Assembly: GCF_004114425.1 (NCBI RefSeq)
Contig: NZ_RDQF01000001.1
Span: 62,001-126,000 of the forward strand
Origin: Bradyrhizobium vignae
GTDB lineage: Bacteria; Pseudomonadota; Alphaproteobacteria; Rhizobiales; Xanthobacteraceae
Direction of reading: 5' to 3'
DNA: 64,000 nt
Shown: one piece after another, positions 24,035 to 34,185 of the stretch
Numbering within the stretch: position 1 is the stretch's first letter
Layout of the letters: every line of letters starts with the position of its first letter
Position numbers and translations under genes: made by a program
Notes under the pieces: generated by a model
The model's input: the letters and a program-made list of their open reading frames with translations, nothing else
Database searches by the model: none
What the model was told of the DNA's origin: nothing

Positions 24035-24961
24035 TTATTTCCGGACCTTGAGGGCGAAGAGACCCTGCGGGCGCAGCATCAGGATGCCGACGACCGCGAG
24101 CAGCGTCAGCACCTTGGCCATCGAGCCCGACATGAAGAACTCGAGGGTGGATTGCGTCTGCGAGATCGAGAAGGCCGAAGCGATGGTGCCGAGCAGGCTC
24201 GCCGCGCCGCCGAACACGACGACCAGGAACGTATCGACGATGTAGAGCTGCCCCGACGTCGGCCCGGTCGAGCCGATCATGGTGAAGGCGCTGCCGGCGA
24301 CGCCCGCGATGCCGCAGCCGAGGCCGAACGTGAAGCGATCGACCTTCTCGGTGTTGATGCCGACTGCGCCAGCCATGACGCGGTTCTGCACGACCGCGCG
24401 CACCTGGCGGCCCCAGCGCGACATGTAGAGAACGTAGGCGACGGAGATGGTGATCAGCACCGTGAGCCCCATCACGAAGACGCCGTTGATCGGCACCTCG
24501 ATGCTGTCGGTCACGTGCAGCGAGCCGAGCATCCATTGCGGCAGCTCGACACCCACCTCGCGCGCGCCGAAAACGGAGCGATAGGCCTGCTGCAGCATCA
24601 GGCTGAGGCCCCAGGTCGCGAGCAGCGTGTCGAGCGGGCGCTTGTAGAGGTGCCGTATCAGCACCCATTCCACCACCATCCCCAACGCACCGGAGGCGAG
24701 AAAAGCGAGGATCATGGCGAGGAAGAAGTAACCACTGAACAGACTCGGCAAATAGGTCTGGAAGAGATTTGACGTCATCCAGGTGACGTAGGCCCCGAGG
24801 ATCATGAACTCGCCGTGGGCCATGTTGATGACGCCCATCTGGCCGAAGATGATCGCGAGCCCGAGCGCCATCAGAACGTAGACGGAGAACAGGATCAGTC
24901 CGGCAAACCCCTGCATGACGAAGATCGAGCCGAGGTCGCCAATCGAATAGTCGCCGAACAT
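24035..24961 (-). CDS. urtB: UrtB-like ABC transporter permease
   Basis: 308-residue LivH-family inner-membrane permease. Multiple membrane helices; GLAIIFGQMGVINMAHGEFM is the family signature near residue 32-51, and RAVVQNRVMAGAVGINTEKV is the cytoplasmic coupling loop. Lacks the long periplasmic extension seen in some true UrtB proteins. Lies 131 bp after the binding-protein gene and 13 bp before urtC. Confidence 0.92.
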   Translation of the reverse strand: MFGDYSIGDLGSIFVMQGFAGLILFSVYVLMALGLAIIFGQMGVINMAHGEFMILGAYVTWMTSNLFQTYLPSLFSGYFFLAMILAFLASGALGMVVEWVLIRHLYKRPLDTLLATWGLSLMLQQAYRSVFGAREVGVELPQWMLGSLHVTDSIEVPINGVFVMGLTVLITISVAYVLYMSRWGRQVRAVVQNRVMAGAVGINTEKVDRFTFGLGCGIAGVAGSAFTMIGSTGPTSGQLYIVDTFLVVVFGGAASLLGTIASAFSISQTQSTLEFFMSGSMAKVLTLLAVVGILMLRPQGLFALKVRK

Positions 24962-25092
24962 CTATGTCCTCCGTCGGGAAAGGGTCCCGCGTCGCGGGCA
25001 GATTCGCGACGCGGGGGCTTTAGGCATGGACTTGCGGTCCACGCCAGGGAGCGGTTTTGCCTTGGGGGAAAGTGCGGGGAACGCCGCGGCTC

Positions 25093-26352
25093 TTACTGAT
25101 AGCCCTTGGGGAACGGATCCGGCTCGACGAGATCGGCGGTCTCGTAGATCAGCTCGAACTGGCCATCGAGCTTGGCGCGTCCCACCCGGGTCTTCGACCA
25201 GAGGTGATGATTCTCGTGGACGCGCACGTAGCCTTCCGGAGCTCCCTTGAACTCGACGCCCGGCGAGGCAGCGGCGATCTTGTCGACGTCGAAGGAGCCG
25301 GCCTTCTCGACCGTCAGCTTCCACAGCCATGGGCCGAGATAGGCAGCCTGGGTGACGTCTCCGATCACGGTCTTCTCGCCCCACATCTTCTTGAACGCCG
25401 ACACGAAAGCCTTGTTGTTGGGATTGTCGAGGGACTGGAAGTACTTCATGCAGGCATAGGCGCCCGCGATGTTCTCACCGCCGATGCCGTCGATCTCATC
25501 CTCGGTCACCGAGATCGTGAGCAGCGGCTGCTTGGCGAGATCGACGCCGGCCGCCTTGAGCTGCTTGTAGAAGGCGACGTTGGAGCCGCCGACGACGTCG
25601 GTGAAGATCACGTCGGGCTTGGTCAGCTTGATCTTGTTGATGACCGAGTTGAACTGGGTCGAGCCGAGCGCATAGTATTCCTCGCCGACGACCTTGCCCT
25701 TGAGCACATTCTCGACGTGCTTGCGGGCGATCTTGTTGGAGGTGCGCGGCCAGATGTAGTCCGAGCCGATGAAGAAGAACGACTTGGCACCCTTCTCCTT
25801 GGCGATCCAGTTCAGGCCGGCGAGAATCTGCTGGGTCGCTTCCTGGCCGGTGTAGATCACGTTCTTAGATTGCTCGAGGCCTTCGTAGAAGGTCGGGTAG
25901 TAGAGCATGCCGTTATACTGCTCGACCACCGGCAGCACCGCCTTGCGGGAGGCCGAGGTCCAGCAGCCCATGATCGCCGCAACCTTGTCGTTCACAAGCA
26001 GCTTCTTCGCCTTCTCGGCGAAAGTCGGCCAGTCCGATGCGCCGTCCTCCTGGATGAACTTGATCTTGCGGCCGAGCACGCCGCCCGCCGCGTTGATCTG
26101 CTCGATCGCGAGCTTTTCGGCCTGGATCGAGCCGGTCTCGGAGATCGCCATGGTGCCGGTCGCCGAATGCAGGATGCCAACCGTCACTTCGGTGTCGGTA
26201 ACTGCCAGACCCGTGGTGTTGACCGCCGAGGTCGCCGGCGCCTGCGCAAAGGACGCCCGCGGCAGCATCGTGATGGCCGGCACGGCCGCCATTCCCATCA
26301 ACAATTTGCGCCGCAGCGGCGACAACAGGCCCTTGTTTGCTTCGTCTGACAT
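25093..26352 (-). CDS. urtA: UrtA/FmdD-like periplasmic urea/short-chain amide-binding protein
   Basis: 419 residues with an export signal containing twin Arg (SPLRRKLLMGMAAVPAITML, about residues 11-30, cleavage after ASFA), so possibly Tat-exported. The mature part carries the family pattern TVGILHSATGTMAISETGSI, GCWTSASRKAVLPVVEQYNG and YPTFYEGLEQSKNVIYTG, typical of UrtA/AmiC-like urea and amide sensors and binders. ATG 26352 follows GGGG; a GTG nine codons upstream is less likely. First gene of the leftward operon; binding of formamide, acetamide or urea is inferred from the amidase genes downstream. Confidence 0.93.
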   Translation of the reverse strand: MSDEANKGLLSPLRRKLLMGMAAVPAITMLPRASFAQAPATSAVNTTGLAVTDTEVTVGILHSATGTMAISETGSIQAEKLAIEQINAAGGVLGRKIKFIQEDGASDWPTFAEKAKKLLVNDKVAAIMGCWTSASRKAVLPVVEQYNGMLYYPTFYEGLEQSKNVIYTGQEATQQILAGLNWIAKEKGAKSFFFIGSDYIWPRTSNKIARKHVENVLKGKVVGEEYYALGSTQFNSVINKIKLTKPDVIFTDVVGGSNVAFYKQLKAAGVDLAKQPLLTISVTEDEIDGIGGENIAGAYACMKYFQSLDNPNNKAFVSAFKKMWGEKTVIGDVTQAAYLGPWLWKLTVEKAGSFDVDKIAAASPGVEFKGAPEGYVRVHENHHLWSKTRVGRAKLDGQFELIYETADLVEPDPFPKGYQ

Positions 26353-26422
26353 GAGCACCCCACTTTTGTTCGAGAACACGCGATTGGTGCCCGTGAGGAT
26401 GGCTCGAATTTATGCAGCCCAA

Positions 26423-26444
26423 GCATACGCAAGATCGCGTATAC
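26423..26444. promoter_or_regulatory. palindromic operator candidate in amide-operon/sensor-kinase divergent region
   Basis: GCATACGC-AAGATC-GCGTATAC: 8-bp arms with one mismatch, centred 6-bp spacer, between the divergent binding-protein and sensor-kinase genes. Size and symmetry fit a dimeric LuxR/NarL-type response-regulator site, and such a regulator is encoded downstream of the kinase. Motif-based inference. Confidence 0.45.
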
Positions 26445-26472
26445 TGCACCGCAAAATGCCGACGTAGGCTTT

Positions 26473-26487
26473 TGGTACGGAATTTGC
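26473..26487 (+). promoter_or_regulatory. sigma-54-like (-24/-12) promoter for the sensor kinase gene
   Basis: TGGTACGGAATTTGC matches the TGGCACG-N4-TTGC consensus at all but one base and keeps the GG-N10-GC spacing. The predicted start of transcription is about 12 bp downstream, 20-25 nt before the GTG start at 26522. Sigma-54 control would fit nitrogen-limitation regulation of amide use. Confidence 0.6.
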
Positions 26488-26521
26488 GAGGGGTCCGGGT
26501 CCGTATCGGGAGTAGGGTTAG

Positions 26522-29500
26522 GTGGCAGGGCGGCAGCGAATAGACCGCGTCAGGCGCCAGTACAACCAATGGGTCGCCAACCAGACGCTGGAAGACTACG
26601 CGCTGCGCTTCACCGCCAAGAGCGCGCGGCGGTGGTCTGCCGCCCGCGTCGCCAACACCGCAATCGGCGCGATCTCCTTCCTGGTGCTGGAGGCGATCGG
26701 CGGCACCATTACGCTGAATTACGGCGTCACCAACGCCGCGGCCGCGATCCTCGTCGTCTCCGCCATCATCTTCTGCTGCGGCGTGCCGATTGCCTATCAT
26801 GCCGCCAAATGCGGCATCGACATCGACCTCCTCACCCGTGGCGCCGGCTTCGGCTATATCGGCTCGACCGTGACGTCGCTGATCTACGCGTCCTTCACCT
26901 TCATCTTCTTCGCGGTGGAGGCGGTGATCCTGGCGACCGCACTGGAGATGTGCTTGGGCATTCCGCGCCCGATCGGCTACCTCATCAGCGCGGTGGCGAT
27001 CATCCCGCTCGTAACCTACGGCATCACACTGATCAGCCGCTTCCAGCTCTGGACGCAGCCGCTCTGGATCATCCTGCACATCCTGCCCTTTGTCGCGATC
27101 GCCTGGGCCAATCCCCACTCGTTCACGGAATGGCGCAAGTTTTCCGGTGAACACGGCGACCTCAACGGGCATTTCGACCTGTTGCTGTTCGGCGTGGCAT
27201 CCTCCGTGGTGTTCTCGCTGGTGGCGCAGATCGGCGAGCAGGTCGATTTCCTCAGGTTTCTGCCGCGCGACCGCCGCGCCTCCAGGGCATCGTGGTGGAT
27301 CGCGCTGATGAGCGCGGGGCCGGGCTGGATCGTGCTCGGCGCGCTGAAGCTCCTGGCCGGCTCGTTCCTCGCGTTCTTTGCACTGAGCCATGGCGTGCCG
27401 GCCGAAGAGGCCGCCGAGCCCGCGCATATGTATCTCGTCGCCTTTCGCTACGTGCTGTCCGAGCCGGACCTCGTACTGGCCCTGACCGGCATCTTCGTGA
27501 TCCTGTCGCAGATCAAGATCAACGTCACCAACGCCTATGCGGGTTCGATCGCCTGGTCGAATTTTTTCTCGCGCCTGACCCATAGCCATCCCGGCCGCGT
27601 GGTCTGGCTGGTGTTCAACGTGATGGTGGCGCTGCTTCTGATGGAGATCGGCGTCTACAAGGCGCTGGAGCAGACGCTGGCGCTCTACTCCAACGTCGCG
27701 ATCGCCTGGGTTGGCGCGCTGGTGTCGGACCTCGTGGTCAACAAGCCGCTCGGCCTGCGTCCGCCGCAGATGGAATTCAAGCGGGCGCATCTCTACGACA
27801 TCAATCCGGTCGGTGTCGGCGCGATGACGCTCGCGATCATCGTCTCGATCGCGGCGTTCTACGGCCTGTTCGGCCCGACCATGAAGGCGCTCGCCGCCTT
27901 CGTCGCGCTCACGGTCGCCTTCGTCACCGCGCCTGTGATCGCCTGGCTGACGGACGGAAAATTCTATATCGCGCGCAAACCGAAGAGAAGCTGGGCCAAT
28001 ATCGAGGCGATCCAGTGCTGTATCTGCGAGCACAGCTTCGAGCCTGAAGACACCACCTCCTGCCCCGCCTATGCCGGCCCGATCTGCTCGCTGTGCTGCT
28101 CGCTCGACGCCCGCTGCCACGATCTCTGCAAGCCACACGGGCGTGCGCAAGTGCAGTTCGCCGACGCACTCGGCAGAATTCTGCCGCAGCCGATCTATGC
28201 GCGGATCAACTCGCAGTTCGGCCACTATATCGGCGTCTTCGTGGTCTCCGCCGGCCTCGTCGCGCTGGTGCTCGGACTGATCTATCTCCAGACCTCGGCC
28301 AGCGTGCATGGTGAAAACATGCTGGTCTCGAACGTGCTGTGGAAGGTATTCTTCTCGCTCAGCATCATCATCGGCGTGGTGGCCTGGCTGTTCGTGCTGG
28401 CGCAGCAGAGCCGCCGCGCCGCCGAGGCCGAGACGCGGCGTCAGACTGCGCTGCTGATCCAGGAGATCGACGCGCACAAGCGCACCGACGCCGAACTGCA
28501 GCGTGCCAAGGAGGTCGCCGAATCCGCCAATCTGGCCAAGAGCCGCTACGTGGTGGGTCTGAGCCACGAGCTGCGCTCGCCGCTGAATGCGATCAGCGGC
28601 TATGCCCAGCTGCTCGAGCAGGATACGACGCTGGGCCCGAAGCCGCGCGACCAGGTCCGCGTCGTCCGCCGCAGCGCCGATCACCTGTCCGGCCTGATCG
28701 ACGGTATCCTGGACATCTCCAAGATCGAGGCGGGGCGGCTGTATCTGTCGCGCGACGAGGTGCGCTTGAGCGAATTCCTGGACCAGCTCGTCGGCATGTT
28801 CCGCCTCCAGGCTGCCGCCAAAGGCATCGACTTCGTGTTCAGGCGGCCGGCGCATCTGCCGGTCGTCGTCTATGCCGACGAGAAGCGGCTGCGCCAGGTG
28901 CTGATCAATTTGCTTTCCAATGCCATAAAATTCACCCAGACCGGCAGCGTGCAGTTCGTCGTGCACTATCGCAGCCCCGTTGCCGAGTTCGAGGTGATCG
29001 ACACCGGCCCCGGCATCCAAGGCGACGATCTCGAGCGCATCTTCGCGCCGTTCGAACGCGGCGCGCTCGGCGTCGCGCAGCCGCAGACCGGCACCGGCCT
29101 CGGCCTGACCATCAGTCGCCTCCTTGCCGGCGTGATGGGCGGCGATATCAAGGTCACGAGCACGGTCGGCACCGGCTCAACGTTCAAGGTCAAGATCCTG
29201 CTCTCGGAGGTCGCCAATCCCCAGCGCATCGCGCCGGTGGAGGCGCCGGTCTCCGGCTATCACGGCGCGCGCAAGACCATCCTCGTCACCGACGATGATC
29301 CCGTGCATCGCGACCTCCTGCGCGAGGTGCTGACACCGCTCGGCTTCATCCTGCTAAGCGCACCCGACGGCGCGGGCTGCCTGGCGCTGGCACAGCATTG
29401 CCGGCCCGATCTATTCCTGCTCGATATCTCGATGCCTGCCATGGACGGCTGGGCTGTCGCCGAGGCCCTGCGCGCGAACGGACATCACCAAGCGCGCATC

Positions 29501-29876
29501 CTGATGGTCTCGGCAAGCGCGATCGAGGCCCACGGTGCGCCACTTGCACAACCCTTCCATGACGGCTACCTGATGAAGCCGATCGACATCCCGCGGCTGC
29601 TGGAGACGATCCGCCAGCTCCTGAAGCTCGAATGGCAATACGATTCGGACGAGGTCGCGGTGCCGTTCTGGCATCCCGAGACCGGATCAAAGCCGCCGCT
29701 GCGGCACATCGAGGCGCTGATCGGGCTAGGCCAGATCGGCTACGTCAAGGGCATCCAGTTGAAGCTGGACGAGATCGGCAGCGAGCATCCTGAACATGCC
29801 GACTTCGTCGCGCAGATGCGGTCGCTGGTCGATCGCTTCGATCTCGACCAGTACATGGCTACATTGAAGACGTTGC

Positions 29877-29893
<17 letters not shown>
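26522..29893 (+). CDS. NCS1-permease-fused hybrid sensor histidine kinase
   Basis: 1123 residues, very large. Residues about 40-470 form a complete-looking nucleobase:cation symporter-1 (cytosine/purine permease) membrane domain with about 12 helices (TLNYGVTNAAAAILVVSAII; AGFGYIGSTVTSLIYASFTF; FVILSQIKINVTNAYAGSIA). Then come a Cys-rich segment (about 498-538; CCICEHSFEP, ICSLCCSLDARCHDLCKPHG), two more helices (about 565-635), a coiled linker, the histidine kinase core (phospho-His in LSHELRSPLNAISGYAQLL, about residue 682), ATPase (LINLLSNAIKFTQ; GTGLGLTIS), a receiver domain (about 918-1035; phospho-Asp in FLLDISMPAMDGW) and a helical tail. The stop overlaps the response-regulator gene. 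Divergent from the amide operon; sensing of amides/urea or transport flux is inferred. GTG start at 26522. Confidence 0.93.
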
Positions 29894-30803
<910 letters not shown>

Positions 30804-30847
30804 GTGTGCTGCGACTGAGTTGGAACGCCGCTACCCCAGTAAACGGT

Positions 30848-30880
30848 GTCGCCCGGGCTCGCTTCGCGCCCCGGGACGAC
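30848..30880. repeat. short extragenic palindrome (GTCGCCCGGG family)
   Basis: GTCGCCCGGGCTCGC...GCGCCCCGGGACGAC, a short relative of the copies at 4417-4516 and 6350-6468. Lies in the gap between the convergent response-regulator and monooxygenase genes and could form a bidirectional terminator hairpin. Confidence 0.65.
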
Positions 30881-30932
30881 AGTTGGGTGTGGGGTTAGCG
30901 TCGCCGCCCTCACCCCACGCCTACGAACGACC

Positions 30933-32435
30933 TCACCCGTAAACAAACGCCTTATCATCCAGGTCCGTCTTCGGGATCTCGTCCTTCTCGGTCCAGTAAT
31001 CCTGGCTGTGCTGCCATTCCGGCTTGTCGCCGCGCTTGGGCAGCAGGTTCATGTTGCGCATCATGTAGCCGGGGTTGAAGTTTTCCGGATCGATCCAGGG
31101 CAGGATCGGCATGTTGTGGTCTTCGGGACGCAGCCTCACCTCGACCTTCTTCTTGCCCTTGGCCTTCATGTGTCCGAGCAGCCGACAGACGAAATCGGCG
31201 ACGAGGTCGACGCGCAGCGTCCAGCTGGCGCGGAAGTAGCCGAACACCCAGACCATGTTCGGCACGCCCGTGAACATCATGCCGCGATAGGTGACGGTGT
31301 CGCCGAAGGCAAGCGGCTTGCCGTCGATCTCGAAGGCGATGTCGCCGAGCGCGGCAAGATTGAAGCCGGTCGCGGTGATGATGATATCGGCCTCCAGCAG
31401 CTTGCCCGATTTGAGCTGGACGCCGTTCTCGACGAAGCATTCGATCTCGTCGGTCACGACCGAAGCCTTGCCGCTGGCGATGCCCTTGAACAGATCGGCA
31501 TCCGGCACGAAGGCGATGCGCTGCCGCCACGGCCGGTATCTTGGCGTGAAGTGGGTCTCGACGTCGTAGTCGGGACCGAGGACTGCGCTGATCTGGCCGA
31601 TCAGCTCCTTCTTGACCTGCTCAGGCTTGGACACGCAGAGCTTCGTGAACGCATCCTGCTCGAACAAGATCTTCCGCCGCACGATCTCATGGATCCAGGT
31701 TTCGTCAACCTGAAGCCGGCGCAGCTCTTCCGCGATCTCGATGGCGTTGCGGCCAAGGCGGAAATAGGTCGGCGAGCGCTGCAGCATGGTGACGTGCGCG
31801 CAACTGTCCGCGATGTTCGGCACCAGCGTCGCCGCGGTCGCGCCCGAGCCGATCACAACCACGTTCTTGCCCGCGAGATCGATATCATCCGGCCAGGTCT
31901 GGGGATGGACGATGCGACCCTTGAAGCGGTCCATTCCCTTCCATTCCGGCGTATAGCCCTCCGAATGGCGGTAATAGCCCTGGCACATCCAGAGGAAGTT
32001 TGCGGTAAAGGTCTTTGCCTCGCCCGTATCGGTGGTCGTCGCCTCGATGGTCCAGAGATTCTGCTCGCTCGACCAGCTCGCGGAATTGATCTTGTGCTTG
32101 TAGCGGATGTGACGGGCGATATCGTTGTCGTCGATCACCTCTTTCATGTAGGAGAGAATCTCCTCGGCGGTCGCGATGGGCGGGCCGACCCAGGGCTTGA
32201 AGCTGTAGCCGAAGGTGTGGAGGTCGCTGTCCGAGCGGATGCCGGGATAGCGATGCGTGCTCCAGGTGCCGCCGAACGTCGCCTGCGTTTCGAGAATGAC
32301 GTAGCTCGTACCCGGCAGCTGCTTTTCGATATGATAGGCGCTGCCGATGCCGGAGATGCCGGCGCCGACGATCAGCACGTCGAAATGTTCCGAGGCCTGC
32401 TTGGTGGTGGCGTGACTGCGAACAGCGACATTCAT
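30933..32435 (-). CDS. flavin-dependent Baeyer-Villiger-type monooxygenase
   Basis: 500 residues, NADPH- and FAD-dependent oxygenase. FAD-binding VLIVGAGISGIGSAYHIEK (GxGxxG at 24-29), the type I Baeyer-Villiger fingerprint FKGRIVHPQTWP, and the NADPH-binding VVVIGSGATAATLVPNIA are all present. Converts ketones to esters or lactones, or oxygenates S/N atoms; substrate unknown. ATG 32435 (MNVAVRSHAT) is preferred because the family N-terminus follows directly; 24 upstream codons are rich in repeats of Arg/Lys and are probably not translated. Convergent with the response regulator. Confidence 0.93.
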   Translation of the reverse strand: MNVAVRSHATTKQASEHFDVLIVGAGISGIGSAYHIEKQLPGTSYVILETQATFGGTWSTHRYPGIRSDSDLHTFGYSFKPWVGPPIATAEEILSYMKEVIDDNDIARHIRYKHKINSASWSSEQNLWTIEATTTDTGEAKTFTANFLWMCQGYYRHSEGYTPEWKGMDRFKGRIVHPQTWPDDIDLAGKNVVVIGSGATAATLVPNIADSCAHVTMLQRSPTYFRLGRNAIEIAEELRRLQVDETWIHEIVRRKILFEQDAFTKLCVSKPEQVKKELIGQISAVLGPDYDVETHFTPRYRPWRQRIAFVPDADLFKGIASGKASVVTDEIECFVENGVQLKSGKLLEADIIITATGFNLAALGDIAFEIDGKPLAFGDTVTYRGMMFTGVPNMVWVFGYFRASWTLRVDLVADFVCRLLGHMKAKGKKKVEVRLRPEDHNMPILPWIDPENFNPGYMMRNMNLLPKRGDKPEWQHSQDYWTEKDEIPKTDLDDKAFVYG

Positions 32436-32560
32436 TGTTGCTTCTAAGCCTTGCTTGTTTTTGTGGCCGCCCTTGATCGGGCGACGCGTTTCCTCCGCGA
32501 CGGGCATGGTCGCCCATCGCGCTTCCGCTTCAAAATGACATAGATCAAGTCGAGGTCAAA

Positions 32561-33319
32561 TCACAGCGCCGCACCCCAGCTCCGCGCGGTCTGCAAAATC
32601 CAGTCGCGATAGAGCGTCAGCGGCGTCACGCCGGTCTATCCGCCGCAACCTGCGGCGCCGTTCGGCCCTGTCGACCAGCTGATGAGACCGACGAGCACGG
32701 GACCATTCGGCTTGTCCTCGAACACGGGGCCGCCGGAATCGCCGGTGCAGGCGCCAATTCCGTCGCGAACACCGTTGGTTACGGGATCGACCAGGCGAAT
32801 CTGGAGCGTGCCGGGCTGGCCGGTCGTAACGAGGCCGGCAACGCGCGTCGTGCCGCCGCTCTTGCCGTCGCCCCGCACCGTGACGCCAATACCGGCGATC
32901 ACGAAGCGGCTGCCGACCTGGATTGGAATCGCGGGCATGCCGACGGTCACCGTGGATTTTCCCTTGAGTGGAATATCCAGTTGCAGCAGCGCCACGTCGG
33001 CGGTGGCGCGATGCGCCTGCATCGCCTGCATGTTGAAATTCGGATGGATCGCGACGGTACGGACATTCAGCAATTGCGGCTGACCATCGGCGCTACGCTC
33101 GACGATCTTGTAGTCCGCGCCGGGCTGCACGCAGTGGGCCACCGTCAACACTACTTTTGGCGCGATCAGGCTGCCGGTGCAGAAATTGCCACGCGAGCCG
33201 ACGATGGTAACGATGGCGCGCGCAATGCCGTCGGCTTGCGGCGTGCCGCCACCGACGATGGCGTGGGCGGGTGTGGCGAGCAGCAGCGCCGCTGTGATGA
33301 ACGTGGCAAGCTTCTTCAT
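32561..33319 (-). pseudogene. secreted trypsin-like serine protease, interrupted by in-frame amber codon
   Basis: The reading frame from ATG 33319 gives a signal peptide (MKKLATFITAALLLATPAHA) followed at once by the trypsin N-terminus IVGG (residues 21-24), then His62 (LTVAHC), Asp108 (TADVALLQLD) and Ser195 (CTGDSGGPV). After GAAGCGG (residue 227) a TAG at 32636-32638 stops it. The same frame then reads TGVTPLTLYRDWILQTARSW and ends at TGA 32561-32563. This is the missing C-terminal strand and helix of the trypsin fold. A single base change (TTG or similar to TAG) therefore truncates the protein by about 25 residues. The catalytic triad is intact, so partial function cannot be excluded. A short 227-residue product (32636-33319) is the annotated coding part. 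Confidence 0.88.
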
Positions 33320-33429
33320 GGGAACACGCTTTGGCGTCAGCATCCGGTGAGGAGGGGGACAGCTTCGGACTGGCTCTTGCCGATAACGCATGCTAGCCCT
33401 CTTGGAAAGGAATTGACGAGGGCAGGACA

Positions 33430-34065
33430 TTGGCGATCGAGGCTGTGGTCTTTGATTTTGGCGGCGTGCTGACGAGCTCACCATTCGAGGCGTTCACGCG
33501 GTTCGAGACCGAACGTGGCCTGCCCGCCGACATCATCCGGCGCACGAACGCAGCCAATCACCAGGAGAACGCCTGGGCCAGGTTCGAGCGGGCCGAGGTC
33601 GATATCGAAACCTTCGATCACTTGTTCGCCGAGGAGTCCCGCGCGCTTGGCGCAGAAGTGCGCGGACGCGACGTGCTGCCGCTGCTCCAGGGCGATCTGC
33701 GGCCGGAGATGGTCGAGGCGTTGAAGCGGATCAAGGCACAATTCAAGACCGGCTGCATCACCAACAATTTGCCGGCTAACGCAATCGGCAGCATGACCGG
33801 ACGCTCACTTTGCATCGCCGAGGTGATGGTGCTGTTCGACCACGTCATCGAATCCGCCAAGATCGGCCTACGCAAGCCTGACCCGCGCATCTACCGGATG
33901 ATGGTCGAGACGCTGAAGGTCGATCCGAACAATTGCGTCTATCTCGACGATCTCGGCGTGAATTTGAAGCCAGCGCGCGAAATGGGCATGACGACGATCA
34001 AGGTAACGAGTGGGGCGCAGGCGATCGCGGATCTCGAGAAGGCGACGGGGCTGAAGCTGAGATAG
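33430..34065 (+). CDS. HAD-superfamily hydrolase
   Basis: 211 residues, phosphatase-like HAD fold with motif I VVFDFGGVLT (nucleophile Asp9; the usual second Asp is Gly, as in YihX-type sugar-phosphate phosphatases and dehalogenase-like members), motif II GCITNN, Lys in ESAKIGLRKPDPRIY and motif IV NNCVYLDDLGVN. TTG start at 33430 with GAGGGCAGG upstream. It lies next to the methionine-salvage genes on the opposite side of a repeat, but a link to that pathway is only suggestive. Divergent from the protease gene. Confidence 0.9.
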   Translation: MAIEAVVFDFGGVLTSSPFEAFTRFETERGLPADIIRRTNAANHQENAWARFERAEVDIETFDHLFAEESRALGAEVRGRDVLPLLQGDLRPEMVEALKRIKAQFKTGCITNNLPANAIGSMTGRSLCIAEVMVLFDHVIESAKIGLRKPDPRIYRMMVETLKVDPNNCVYLDDLGVNLKPAREMGMTTIKVTSGAQAIADLEKATGLKLR

Positions 34066-34078
34066 CGCGTCATACTCC

Positions 34079-34156
34079 GTCACTGCGAGCGCAGCGAAGC
34101 AATCCAGGCTGTCTCCGCGGAAAGATTCTGGATTGCTTCGCTACGCTCGCGATGAC
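34079..34156. repeat. extragenic palindromic repeat (GTCACTGCGAG family)
   Basis: Inverted repeat with arms GTCACTGCGAGCGCAGCGAAGC and GCTTCGCTACGCTCGCGATGAC between the convergent HAD hydrolase and mtnA genes. Same family as 2347-2431; the central CTCCGCGGAAAGATTCTGGA is also conserved. Confidence 0.85.
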
Positions 34157-34185
34157 GGCGGTGGCGAGATATCGACCAACCAAAT

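Noticed and set aside
25913..29020. Very long (1035 codon) open frame on the minus strand, antisense to the sensor kinase
   Set aside because: It lies opposite a gene with clear permease, kinase and receiver motifs; its own translation is His/Arg/Asp-rich low complexity typical of GC-skewed antisense frames, and it overlaps the real binding-protein gene in another frame.
33430..34065. HAD hydrolase as methionine-salvage phosphatase MtnC/MtnX
   Set aside because: Convergent to mtnA across a repeat, and motif I (DFGGV) fits YihX-like or dehalogenase-like HADs better; no supporting residue pattern for MtnC/MtnX.
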